From Diplosphaera chodatii (taxonomy: Eukaryota > Chlorophyta > Trebouxiophyceae > Prasiolales > Stichococcaceae): a stretch of 64,000 nucleotides of DNA. The notes below the pieces were generated by a model. The model did no database searches, was not told where the DNA came from, and was given only the letters and a program-made list of their open reading frames with translations. How positions within the stretch are numbered: position 1 is the stretch's first letter; the number at the start of each line of letters is the position of its first letter. Where the stretch lies: positions 2,108,001 to 2,172,000 of the forward strand of contig JAALGY010000038.1 of assembly GCA_032358165.1 (NCBI GenBank), in the 5' to 3' direction. The position numbers and the translations under genes are program-made. Positions 35,601 to 47,258 of this stretch are shown here, one piece after another.

Positions 35601-38600
35601 ACAGCGCCCTCGCCCAATCTCCCCGGCCCCGGCAACTTGGGCACGCCCGGAGACGTCCCCTCCGACCCGCCCACTACGCCGACAGCTGGCGACACCCCAA
35701 CAGCTCCGGGGGACCCCACACCGGCAGGCACCCCGTCCACTGGCCCCACTGCGCCGTCCCCCAACCTCCCCGGCCCCGGCAACATGGGCACCCCGGGCAC
35801 GGATGAGCCATCGGCACCCCCCACCGGCAGTGACACACCCACGGCAGGCGCGCCCACACCCAACATCGGTATGCCATCGCCCGTCACCACCCCCACATCT
35901 GCCCCTTCGGCACCCACCCGCCCCACCGGCACCCCAGCGCAAGACAACGAGGTGCCCACCATCGACGACCTGCCCACCGCGGCCCCGTCTGCTCCCTCGG
36001 CAGGGCCCACAGCGCCCTCGCCTGGTCTCCCCGGCCCCGGCAACATGGGCACTCCCGGCACGGATGAGCCTTCGGCACCCCCGACCAGTGGCGACCCACC
36101 CACGGCACCCACGACACGCGCACCGACACCAGACATCGGGATGCCGTCGCCCGTTTTCACACCCACGTCCGCCCCCACGAAGCCCAGCGGTCCCACCGCC
36201 ACCCCATCGCAGGAGAACGAGGTGCCCACCATCGACGGCCTGCCCACTGCGGCGCCGTCAGCGCCCTCCGCAGGGCCCACAGCCCCGACATCTGCAGACG
36301 TGCCGACGTCTGCACCATCAACCCCCTCTGCTGGCCCGACCGCCGCGCCCTTCCCCGATATCGGTGGGAACACACCCACCAAGGCGCCATCCGGGACGCC
36401 CAGCCAAACTCCACCCATGCCCACAGCTGTCCCCACCAAGCCCAGCGGCCCCACCGCCACCCCGTCGCAGAACAACGAGGTGCCCACTATTGATGACCTG
36501 CCGACTGCGGCGCCGTCAGCGCCCTCGGCTGGGCCTACGGCTCCGACATCTACAGACGCCCCGACTTCCGCACCATCGACCCCCTCGGCCGGTCCGACAC
36601 CTGTGCCCTTCCCGGACATTGGCGGTGACACGCCAACCCCCGCGCCATCCGCTACTCCCAGCCAGGCCCCGTCCACGTCGGCACCCACTGGGCCCGCCAT
36701 GTGCCCTGCAAATGCCATCTTGAAGGACTTCGAGACCGACACGGTGTGCTGTGCACTGCACATTTTCTTTTACTGTACCGTATAGGAGGCTATGATGACC
36801 AGTAGCTCGTGCTGGTCGTCGAGGTGCTGAGTTTGACCACATCTGAGAAATGGTGTCTGTTGACCTTTCACTGTGCCGCTACGTGCAGCTGGGCAACCTG
36901 CTGAATCTGGCGCCAATCAACCTGGCCGGCACCTCCCTTCCCGCCGTGGGTGTGCCCCCGCTGGACGTGCCCGGCCTGCTGGGCGTGCAGTTCCTGGGCT
37001 TCAGCATCGCCAATTTCTCATCGACAACCAACGCTGATCTGTCGGTGAGAAGTTTTTCCTGAGCTCCAACAACCTGCAGCTGCAAGTAGCTATTGCTAAA
37101 GTGGACTGCTTGCAAGCCACCCACATTGCATTTTGTACATGATACAGAGCGTGGTGGCGTCCCCTACCGATGCCATCTTCAGCCTGGCGGGCGTCAGCGG
37201 GCTGCCAACCATTGCGCCGGTGCTGGGCGTGCTTGGCCTGCAGAGCTACACGCTGAACAGCCTGTTCATTGCACCCCTGGTTGCCGACACCATGACCGTC
37301 ACCTTCACGCCTTTTGAAGGTGTGCTTTGCTATCGTTGAGGTTAGCCTGCGGTTCTCAGTGATGCCATGCATACATAAGCCCAAGCGTGTGGTTTGTTAC
37401 AGGCAAGAGCAGGACCAGTTAGAGACCATTCATCCTGGCACATTGCAGGCGTGTTAAGTGGCGCACTCAACCTGATCAATGGCCTGCTGGGCGGTCTGCT
37501 GCCCGACCAGCTGACCGGAGCTCGGGCCCCGTTCACCATCACGATCATCAAGGACAACAGCGCGGGGCCGACGCCGGTGGTGTTCCCGCAGCCGCTGTTC
37601 AGCAACATCGCCGGCGTCACCATCACTGCCACCGGCGAAGGGTCTGCACCCAGCCTGCTCGGCCTGTCACTGAATCAGGTGTGCCTCATGGCTCATGCAT
37701 GCATGAGCCGGCCAAGTATCTCAGGGTTTCCAGACACACGCACAGTCTGGTTGCATTGCATGGCGTTGATGGGCTGCGCCGTTTTCGGAGGCGAGCGTCC
37801 GTGCCGACAGCCCTGTGCAGAGGCTGACATTGTGGCATGCTGCTGCAGTTCGCCATTGACGATGTGTGCATCACGACCGGCACTGCACCGCCAACCGCTG
37901 GAGGCACGCCCACGGCAGCCCCGTCAGCTCCCACCCGCCCCACGGCCACCCCGTCGCAGAACAACGAGGTCCCCACCATCGACGACCTGCCCACTGCTGC
38001 GCCATCAGCACCCTCAGCAGGGCCCACAGCCCCAACATCTGAGGAGACCCCGACTTCAGCGCCTTCCGCACCCACCGCACCCACTTCTGGAGACGCCCCA
38101 ACAACCGCGCCATCGACCCCCTCCGCCGGGCCCACTGCGCCCACATCTGGAGACGACCCCACGGCTGCGCCGCCGACCCCCTCGGCTGGTCCGAGCGCCC
38201 CCACCTCAGGCGATACACCCACTGAGGCCCCCAGTGCGCCGTCTGCCAGCCCTACCGGTTCACCCGTGCCAGACATTGGCAGCGACACACCCACGAGGGC
38301 GCCTTCGGCTGTCCCCAGCGCGGTGCCCACTGCTGGCACCCCCAACTGCCCCGCCAACGCTATCCTGAAGGACTTTGAGGCCGACACGGTGAGCAGACAT
38401 GTGGCATGAGAAGCAAGCATGGCACTGCAGCTGGTCAGGCCACTCCTGGCTTGGGGCCTGCGACATTGGCATCTGTTTTTGCCGTCTGCGTGAGAAACTG
38501 GCTTCCACCATTCTGCAGCTGGGCAACCTGCTGAAACTGGCGCCCATCGACCTGAGTGGCGCAAGCCTTCCAGCCGTTGGTGTGCCGCCGCTGGATGTGC

Positions 38601-41600
38601 CGGGTCTGCTGGGCGTGCAGTTCCTGGGCTTCAGCATCGCCAACTTCTCCTCGACAACAAATGCCGACCTGTCGGTGGCATAGCTATGTGCTCTCTTTGC
38701 ATGGAGCTGCAGGTGGTCATTCGGAGCTGAACGCCTGCAATGCATTGACATACTGTTTCTTATGTAATGCAGAGCGTGGTGTCATCGCCAAGCGATGCAG
38801 CCTTCAGCCTGGCGGGCGTCAGCGGCCTGCCGACCATCGCGCCAGTGCTGGGCGTGCTGGGGCTGCAGAGCTACACACTGAACAGCCTGTTCATTGCGCC
38901 CCTGGTTGCCGACAACATGACCGTCACCTTCACACCGTTCAATGGTCCGTACATGTGGATGTTCCAGCTTGAGTATGCTGGCGATCTGCATGCATTCAGA
39001 TCGGTGCTTTGAAAGCTTGATAGCCCGCTGCACAACCCTGCCTGCAACTATAGCATGTAGTCAACAGGCAGGTTTGCCCATGCTTCTGCAGGAGTGGCCA
39101 GCGGCGCGCTCAACCTCGTCAACGGCCTGCTTGGCGGCCTGCTGCCAGCAAATCTCACCGGCGCCAGAACTCCCTTCACCATCATGATCAACAAGGACAA
39201 CAACCTGGGGCCCACGGCCGTGGTGTTCCCGCAGCCGGCCTTCAGCAACATTGCTGGCGTCACCATCTCAGCCAGTGGCATTGGAGCGGTGCGTGTGCGC
39301 AGTGTTCGATTGCTGAGCGCCGCAGGCCAGTCGGATTCATGCTGGCATCAGAACGATGACGTTGTGCTGTGACTGCCTGCAGAACCCCGGCCTTCTTGGC
39401 CTCAACCTTGACCAGGTATGCAGCTGCTGTGCATTGCACCATGTCAAGTCTGCAGTCAGTCACAGACACTGCCTGGTAGCGAACATGCTTCTGGTTCCTG
39501 GTCAACCCACTTGCGTGCATGCTGCAACTTGCAGTTCGCCATTGATGACGTCTGCATCACCACCGGCACTGCGCCGCCGACTGCTGGGGGCACACCCACA
39601 TCAGCACCCACAGCGCCTAGCGGCCCCACCGCCACCCCTTCGCAGAACAACGAGGTGCCCACCATCGACAACCTGCCCACTGCGGTGCCGTCAGCTCCAT
39701 CGGCAGGGCCCACTGCCCCAACGTCTGGAGACACCCCGACATCCGCGCCATTGACCCCCTCTGCGGGGCCGAGCGTGCCCACCTCTGGGAATGCACCTAC
39801 TGCAGCCCCCTCGGCTCCATCAGCTGGCCCCGCAGGTCCAATTGCCCCGACTGCCGGCAACACACCCGCCGGCGCCCCCGGCACCCCCTCAGCCACCCCT
39901 TCAGCCACCCCGTCAGGCACCCCGTCCAGCGTCCCATCGGGTACCCCATCCAGTTCTCCGGCAGGCACGCCAGTGCCGGACATTGGCAGCCCCACCCCGC
40001 CGACGACCGGCTCCAGCTGCCCCGCCAACGGCATACTGAAGGACTTCGAGACCGACACGGTGAGTGGCAAACTCTATGTTATGCCACCTGTCTGTTGTCA
40101 CACGAGCATTGCATAAAATTTCATATGGCACTTCCTGATGAAATGTTGTCTTCTATGCAGTTGGGCAATCTTCTGAACCTGGCGCCTATCGACCTAAGTG
40201 CGGCGGGCCTGCCTGCTGTTGGCGTGCCGCCGCTGGACGTGCCGGGCCTGCTGGGCGTGCAGTTTCTGGGCTTTAGCATCGCCAATTTCTCGTCTTCCAC
40301 CAACGCTGACCTGTCGGTGAGTACAGTGGCGACAATCTGGCATGCGCTGGGACATGTCCTGGGCACCAAATGCTGCGCTGCTATGGCATCAATCTGCTCC
40401 ATGACACCATCTTATGATGGTCCCAGGCGGTATAACCGTTTAGCTTTGGAGCCACTTTCAGCCATTGCTGCCACTTGCAGAGCGTGGTGGCGTCACCAAC
40501 CGATGCAATTTTCAGCCTGGCGGGCGTCAGTGGGCTGCCGACGATTGCGCCAGTGCTGGGCGTGCTGGGGCTGCAGAGCTACACACTGAACAGCCTGTTC
40601 ATCGCGCCCCTGGTTGCCGACAGCATGACTGTCACCTTCACGCCCTACGCTGGTGCGCTTGCTAGGCTTCGAACATGGCAAGTCTCCGAGATCCCTCTGG
40701 TACGGTGCGCACTGTCCCTGCAGTTTGCAGCATACTCGCAGCTCTGTGCCAACATTGCCATAAACAGTTGTCTCTGCTCGTGCTTGTGCAGGCGTTGCAA
40801 GCGGCGCCCTGAACCTTGTCAATGGTCTTCTGGGCGGCCTGCTGCCAAGCAACCTCACAGGCGCCAGAACTCCATTCACGATTACGATCACGAAGAACAA
40901 TGCACGGGGTCGGACGTCAGTGGTGTTCCCACAGCCTGGCTTCAGCAACGTCGCGGGTGTGACAATCACGGCCAGCGGCATAGGGCCGGTAAGCAAGAGG
41001 ATTTATGGTGATGGGCCATGCTGTGCACACGCATGGAGTCGAATGTGACACGAAAGTGGGCTTGTACTGACATGGTTTGTGTGCCTATACAACAGAACCC
41101 TGGCCTGCTCGGGCTGTCAGTTGACCAGGTGAGCAGTGCTGTATGATTCCAGTGCCTGGCAGCTGCCTGAGATCGTGCAGCTCTAGCCAGTGCTAGAAGC
41201 TTGACCGAGTGCCACCACCTGCTGTACGTTCCCTGCAGTTTGCCATCGACGACGTGTGCATCTCACTGGGGACTGCGCCGCCGACATCCGGCCGCACAGA
41301 GGACAACGTGGCACCTACAGCCCCGCCCACAGCACCCACGAGCGGCGGAGCACCCTCAAATACCCCGGCTGGCACCCCTTCAGGCACCCCTTCGGGCACC
41401 CCATCCAGCACCCCAGCAGGCAGCCCTGCGGCCATGCCCTCGGGTGCCCCCTCTGGCACCCCATCTGCTACCCCATCCAATGGCTCTCCAACAGCGGGCA
41501 GTGGCTCCACACCAGCAGGCACCCCAAGCGGCAGCCCCACGGCGGGTGGGCCCCCCACGGCTGGTGGGCCTCCTGGCTGCCCATTGGGCGGCAAGCTGAA

Positions 41601-44600
41601 GGACTTCGAGATGGACACGGTGCGTCCCCGCTTGCATTTTTTCTGCTCTGGTTTGCCAGCGTGGAGAGTCGGTCATGGCTGGTGGTCTTCTGGGTGCACC
41701 TGTGGCTTGCGCAAGAGACCTGTGGTGCAAGTGTGCAGGTGGGCAACCTGCTGGACCTGGCACCCATCGACCTGGAGGGGCTCAGCCTGCCGGCGGTGGG
41801 CGTGCCGCCGCTGGATGTCAGCGACCTGCTGGGCGTGCAGTTCCTTGGCTTCAGCATCGCCAACTTCTCGGTGTCCGACACCAGGCTGTCGGTGAGTCAT
41901 GCCCGTCATCGTGTTGCTGCCAGCTCATGTCTTGCCAGCAGCTATGCCCTTGCCCACAACAAACTCCGCATCTGAGTCAGCAGCATCCAGCACACTCATG
42001 TATGTGCACTGCCTGCTGCAGAGCGTGGTGGCGTCGCCCACTGACGCCATCTTCAACCTGGTGGGCACCAGCGCTGTGCCCACCATCGCGCCGGTGCTGG
42101 GCACCCTGGGCCTGCAGACCTTCACCCTCAACAGCCTGTTCATCGCCCCGCTGCTGGCGACGGACATGACGGTGACGTTCACGCCGTACACGGGCCTGGC
42201 CAGCGGCGTGCTGAGCATCCTCAACGGCCTGGCTGGGGGGCTGCTGCCCAACCAGCTCACTGGCGAGGGCACCCCCTACACCGTCACCATCAAGAAGAGC
42301 ACCGATGGCCCCACCCGCGTGACGTTCCCGCAGCCGCGCTTCAGCGATGTGGCGGGCGTGACCATCGTGGCCAGCGGCACCGGACCTGCACCCAGCATCC
42401 TGGGCCTGTCGCTCGACCAGGTGAAGCATTGGCGTGGTCGTCTGCTATGTTGCGCGTGGCCAGCAGTCACCTGAAAGCTCCACTTCACCTGGTTCTGCTT
42501 GTGACATTCTCTGTCTTGATCAATGCAGTACGCCATCGACGACGTGTGCATCTCTGCGAGCACTGCGCCTCCGACAGCCGGCGGCATCAGCATCGATATC
42601 GGCGTTGGCGTTGGTCCATCGACCCCGAGCAGCACGCCGTCAGCTACACCATCCGCAGCCGGTGGCGGCGCACCGTCTGCAACACCAAGCAGCACGCCAT
42701 CAGCCACGCCATCTGCCGCCGGCGGCGACACACCATCTGGGACTCCGAGCAGCGCACCATCAATCACACCATCTGCAGCCGGCAGTGGCTCTCCATCTGG
42801 CACCCCAAGCACCTCTCCAGCTGGCACGCCGTCGGCAGGCGGCACACCCTCCAACAGCCCTACCACTACGCCATCGGCAGCCGGGGGCACACCCTCTGGC
42901 AGCCCGAGCAGCACGCCATCTGCAAGCCCAAGCAGCAGCCCCACAGCCGGCAGCAGCACGAGCTGCCCCGCTGGCAGCAAGCTGAAGGACTTCGAGACCG
43001 ACACGGTGCGTCCTTCATTGCATTGATTGATTTGTTCCTGCTCTGGTTTGCCAGCGTGGAGAGTCGGTCATGGCTGGTGGTCTTCTGGGTGCACCTGTGG
43101 CTTGCGCAAGAGACCTGTGGTGCAAGTGTGCAGGTGGGCAACCTGCTGGACCTGGCACCCATCGACCTGGAGGGGCTCAGCCTGCCGGCGGTGGGCGTGC
43201 CGCCGCTGGATGTCAGCGACCTGCTGGGCGTGCAGTTCCTTGGCTTCAGCATCGCCAACTTCTCGGTGTCCGACATCAGGCTGTCGGTGAGTCATGCCCG
43301 TCATCGTGTTGCTGCCAGCTCATGTCTTGCCAGCAGCTATGCCCTTGCCCACAACAAAAACTCCGCATCTGAGTCAGCAGCATCCAGCACACTCATGTAT
43401 GTGCACTGCCTGCTGCAGAGCGTGGTGGCGTCGCCCACTGACGCCATCTTCAACCTGGTAGGCACCAGCGCTGTGCCCACCATCGCGCCGGTGCTGGGCA
43501 CCCTGGGCCTGCAGACCTTCACCCTCAACAGCCTGTTCATCGCCCCGCTGCTGGCGACGGACATGACGGTGACGTTCACGCCGTACACGGGCCTGGCCAG
43601 CGGCGTGCTGAGCATCCTCAACGGCCTGGCCGGGGGGCTGCTGCCCAACCAGCTCACTGGCGAGGGCACCCCCTACACCATCACCATCAAGAAGAGCACC
43701 GATGGCCCCACCCGCGTGACGTTCCCGCAGCCGCGCTTCAGCGATGTGGCGGGCGTGACCATCGTGGCCAGCGGCACCGGACCTGCACCCAGCATCCTGG
43801 GCCTGTCGCTCGACCAGGTGAAGCATTGGCGTGGTCGTCTGCTATGTTGCGCGTGGCCAGCAGTCACCTGAAAGCTCCACTTCACCTGGTTCTGCTTGTG
43901 ACATTCTCTGTCTTGATCAATGCAGTACGCCATCGACGACGTGTGCATCTCGGCAAGCACTGCGCCTCCGACAGCCGGCGGCATCAGCATCGATATCGGC
44001 GTTGGCGTTGGTCCATCGACCCCGAGCAGCACGCCGTCAGCTACACCATCCGCAGCCGGTGGCGGCGCACCGTCTGCAACACCAAGCAGCACGCCATCAG
44101 CCACGCCATCTGCCGCCGGCGGCGACACACCATCTGGGACTCCGAGCAGCGCACCATCAATCACACCATCTGCAGCCGGCAGTGGCTCTCCATCTGGCAC
44201 CCCAAGCACCTCTCCAGCTGGCACGCCGTCGGCAGGCGGCACACCCTCCAACAGCCCTACCACTACGCCATCGGCAGCCGGGGGCACACCCTCTGGCAGC
44301 CCGAGCAGCACGCCATCTGCAAGCCCAAGCAGCAGCCCCACAGCCGGCAGCAGCACGAGCTGCCCCGCTGGCAGCAAGCTGAAGGACTTCGAGACCGACA
44401 CGGTGCGTCCTTCATTGCATTGATTGATTTGTTCCTGCTCTGGTTTGCCAGCGTGGAGAGTCGGTCATGGCTGGTGGTCTTCTGGGTGCACCTGTGGCTT
44501 GCGCAAGAGACCTGTTGTGCAAGTGTGCAGGTGGGCAACCTGCTGGACCTGGCACCCATCGACCTGGAGGGGCTCAGCCTGCCGGCGGTGGGCGTGCCGC

Positions 44601-47258
44601 CGCTGGATGTCAGCGACCTGCTGGGCGTGCAGTTCCTTGGCTTCAGCATCGCCAACTTCTCGGTGTCCGACATCAGGCTGTCGGTGAGTCATGCCCGTCA
44701 TCGTGTTGCTGCCAGCTCATGTCTTGCCAGCAGCTATGCCCTTGCCCACAACAAAAACTCCGCATCTGAGTCAGCAGCATCCAGCACACTCATGTATGTG
44801 CACTGCCTGCTGCAGAGCGTGGTGGCGTCGCCCACTGACGCCATCTTCAACCTGGTGGGCACCAGCGCTGTGCCCACCATCGCGCCGGTGCTGGGCACCC
44901 TGGGCCTGCAGACCTTCACCCTCAACAGCCTGTTCATCGCCCCGCTGCTGGCGACGGACATGACGGTGACGTTCACGCCGTACACGGGCCTGGCCAGCGG
45001 CGTGCTGAGCATCCTCAACGGCCTGGCCGGGGGGCTGCTGCCCAACCAGCTCACTGGCGAGGGCACCCCCTACACCATCACCATCAAGAAGAGCACCGAT
45101 GGCCCCACCCGCGTGACGTTCCCGCAGCCGCGCTTCAGCGATGTGGCGGGCGTGACCATCGTGGCCAGCGGCACCGGACCTGCACCCAGCATCCTGGGCC
45201 TGTCGCTCGACCAGGTGAAGCACTGGACATGGCTGTGGTCTGCCATATCGCGCATGGCCACCACTCACCTGAATGTAATCCGCTTCACCCCATTGTCCTT
45301 CCTGACACCTTGGGTCTTGATCACTGCAGTATGCCATCGACGACGTCTGCATCTCCGCTGGCACTACACCTCCGTCAGGTGGCGGCGTCAGCATCGATGT
45401 CGGCGCTGGCGTAGGTCCTACCACGCCATCAGCCACACCATCTGCAACCGGCGCTGACACGCCAGCTGGCACGCCATCGGCTGGCAGCGGTGGCACCCCA
45501 TCTGGCCCATCGGGAGGCGGCGCACCGTCCAGCAGCCCCAGCGCCATGCCATCCAGCGCTGGTGGGAGCACGCCCTCGGACGCCCCGAGTGCGCCGACAA
45601 GCGGAGCCCCGACGACGGCAGGCACACCCTCGGCAGGCGGCGGAGCCCCAACCTCTGCTCCAACTACCAGCGCCCCAACCTCCGGCAGTGCATCCCCTCC
45701 CGCTGGTGGCGCCACGCCAACTGCAGCAACCCCCACCGCGCCCGTTGCCGGCGGCACTGGCTCTGCCACCTGCCCTGCAGGCAGCATCGTCAACGACTTC
45801 GAGTCTGACACGGTGAGCAGTGTGGCCAAGCAAAAGCCAGGATACGGCAAACATTCCAGAGCTGCGCTGCAACACATTATATGCTCGGGCGTGTTGATTA
45901 CACTGGCGCTGAGCATCAGCAGCATGCACTTGAGGTCGCTTGTACGTGTGCGCTGAGTTGCAATAATGTTTTGCTATTCAGTTGGGCCAGCTGGTCAACC
46001 TCAACCCGATCGACATCTTGGGCGACTCCATTCCGGATGTTTCGATCCCGCCGCTAAATGTACCCAACCTGCTGGGCGTGCAGTTCCTGGGTGAGAAGAC
46101 AAAAGAGCTTGGCAGATGAAGGGACGCAACCTCTTTTCAGGCTCCTAGCACAACCTGTGATATGTCAGATGATGGGAACTGACAGCGGACTTGTTGTTGT
46201 GCAGGCTTCAGCGTGGCAAATTTCGATGTCTCCAACAAGAACCTCAGCGTGAGTGCCTTGACTGCTACACCCGGCATCCTGCGCACATGCTGCCAGTACA
46301 TTTGCAGTGCCTCAAGTGGTGCTTGAACCCTCATACATACCGCTGTCCCCATATGCTCGTGCTCTGAGATACCATTCTTATTCCCTGCAGAGCGTGCTGC
46401 AATCACCAGAGAATGCAGCATTCAGCCTGGCGGGCGTCAGCGGGCTGCCCACGATTGCTCCAGTGCTCGGCACGCTGGGACTGCAGACCTATAGGCTCAA
46501 CAGCCTGTACATTGCTCCACTGGTGGCGATGGACATGACCATCACCATCACGCCCTTCAACGGTGCTGAGATTGCCAACCATTGTCATAAAAACCGGGGT
46601 ACTGCATTGCACCATGCATGGCCTCCACACGCAGCACCTTGATCGAGACTTGAGCATGAGCGAACTCTGCTGGAGTTGGCAGCAAACCCAACGCCAGAGC
46701 ACATGCTGCTGCAGGGCTGGCAAGCGGCGCACTCAACATCGTGGACAACCTGCTGGGCGGCCTGCTGCCCGACCAGCTGACGGGTGCTGGCACGCCTTTC
46801 ACGTTCACAATCACGAAGGACGCCGCCGCAGGGCCGACGCCGGTCACCTTCCCACAGCCAGCATTCAGCAACATCGCCGGCGTCACAATCAAGGCCAGCG
46901 GCAGAGGACCGGTGAGTCGAGACTTATGCACTGCCAAACATCCTAGTCTGGCTGCTGTTACGATGCCGCGTCGCAGCAAGCGTGCCACGATCACCATGTG
47001 GTGTCACACCCCTGCTGTCAAGGACTGTCTGGTTCGCTGATGTTCTTTGCGTTTTCTGATTGCAGACACCAAGTCTGTTGGGCCTGTCACTGGACCAGGT
47101 GCGACAAATTAGTTGCCGCTGTTGTTTTGCACATCCTGCTTCAATATGGTGCTGACTTTGCAACATCTGCACTGCCATGCACTCTGGTCATCCATGCTGA
47201 TACTGCCTTGCTTGCTGTGACGCAGTTCGCCATTGACGACGTCTGCTTCACGGCATAA
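32688..47258 (+). CDS. giant secreted modular protein: seven 'DFE...IDDV' beta modules on Pro/Thr/Ser linkers
   Basis: 38 exons, 3220 aa, phase kept throughout: 32688-32846, 33039-33092, 33287-33358, 33494-33559, 33704-33790, 33913-34045, 34156-34223, 34364-34525, 34683-36743, 36889-37044, 37148-37319, 37449-37678, 37849-38388, 38519-38674, 38773-38944, 39092-39288, 39383-39415, 39535-40059, 40161-40316, 40481-40652, 40792-40988, 41096-41128, 41239-41619, 41739-41891, 42022-42420, 42529-43005, 43134-43286, 43419-43817, 43926-44402, 44531-44683, 44816-45214, 45330-45812, 45982-46090, 46205-46248, 46391-46562, 46715-46911, 47066-47098, 47226-47258. A signal peptide (MAGARRCLLVACLLAAAASS) leads into a Cys-containing N-terminal domain (to about residue 290) and a long Pro/Thr/Ser/Gly linker. 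Seven modules follow, and the protein ends right after the last 'DDVCFTA' with no membrane anchor. I infer an extracellular-matrix or cell-wall protein. I do not recognise a named family. Confidence 0.85.
33494..34760 (+). other. N-terminal cysteine-containing domain of the giant secreted protein
   Basis: Exons 4-9 (start) encode about 160 residues with spaced cysteines: LIKCFRG, LPICASN, DICCRAG, ADCRRR, KYCVLKV, YNKCSAE, LDCGSS. They are interleaved with beta-strand-like segments such as 'ISVTTIYNKC'. This appears once, unlike the C-terminal modules. No family recognised; pherophorin-type domains were considered, but the cysteine spacing does not fit my memory of them. Confidence 0.5.
34770..36700 (+). 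repeat. Pro/Thr/Ser/Gly-rich linker with internal peptide repeats
   Basis: Most of exon 9 is a low-complexity linker. Five variants of 'LPGPGNLGTPG' occur (about 35280-36060). '[20 protein letters not shown]' variants occur three times here (from about 35950, 36217 and 36475), with two further copies in exons 13 and 18. The many Pro-Thr and Ser-Pro pairs are the kind of sequence that is hydroxylated and O-glycosylated in algal wall glycoproteins; glycosylation is inference. Confidence 0.75.
41651..42420 (+). repeat. partial third copy related to the 1397-bp tandem unit
   Basis: This stretch (intron plus two exons of R4) matches 43046-43817 with only scattered differences, including a two-base indel in the A-run of the second intron. 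Upstream of it the linker exon of R4 differs, so only the 3' half of the unit is shared. Confidence 0.85.
42421..43817 (+). repeat. 1397-bp tandem duplication, copy 1
   Basis: Intron, linker exon, intron, 'VGNLLDL' exon, intron and 'SVVASPTDA' exon, ending at the CTCGACCAG donor. It is followed at once by copy 2 at a constant offset of 1397 bp. It carries the end of R4 and nearly all of R5. Confidence 0.9.
43818..45214 (+). repeat. 1397-bp tandem duplication, copy 2
   Basis: Aligned base by base with copy 1, I noticed only four substitutions (two at the codons after 'DDVCIS', one near 43456/44853, one near 43116/44513). Introns match as well as exons. After 45214 the following intron diverges from the introns after 42420 and 43817. 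It carries the end of R5 and nearly all of R6. Confidence 0.9.

Larger units (their letters stand above)
36702..47258 (+). repeat. array of seven beta modules (R1-R7)
   Basis: Each module opens with Cys-Pro plus 'LKDFExDT'. It continues through 'LAPIDL', 'PPLDVPGLLGVQFLGFSIAN', 'SVVASPTDAIFSLAG', 'TLNSLFIAPL', 'MTVTFTP', 'GLLGGLLP', 'PFTITI', 'VVFPQP' and 'SNIAGVTI', and closes with 'FAIDDVCI'. Approximate spans are R1 36702-37875, R2 38349-39560, R3 40018-41265, R4 41578-42555, R5 42964-43950, R6 44361-45355, R7 45771-47258. The alternation of hydrophobic strands and the paired first and last motifs suggest a jelly-roll or other beta-sandwich. That fold is inferred from pattern only. Confidence 0.85.

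Noticed and set aside
34667..36763. 698-codon open frame on the minus strand, Gly/Val/Ala-rich
   Set aside because: It is the antisense shadow of the Pro/Thr/Ser linker exon of the giant secreted protein. The plus frame is fixed by splice phase on both sides and by the homologous modules.
42429..45457. Plus-strand open frames of 480 and 543 codons with His/Arg-rich translation
   Set aside because: They read linker exons in the wrong frame and run through introns. They exist because the 1397-bp unit is tandemly repeated.
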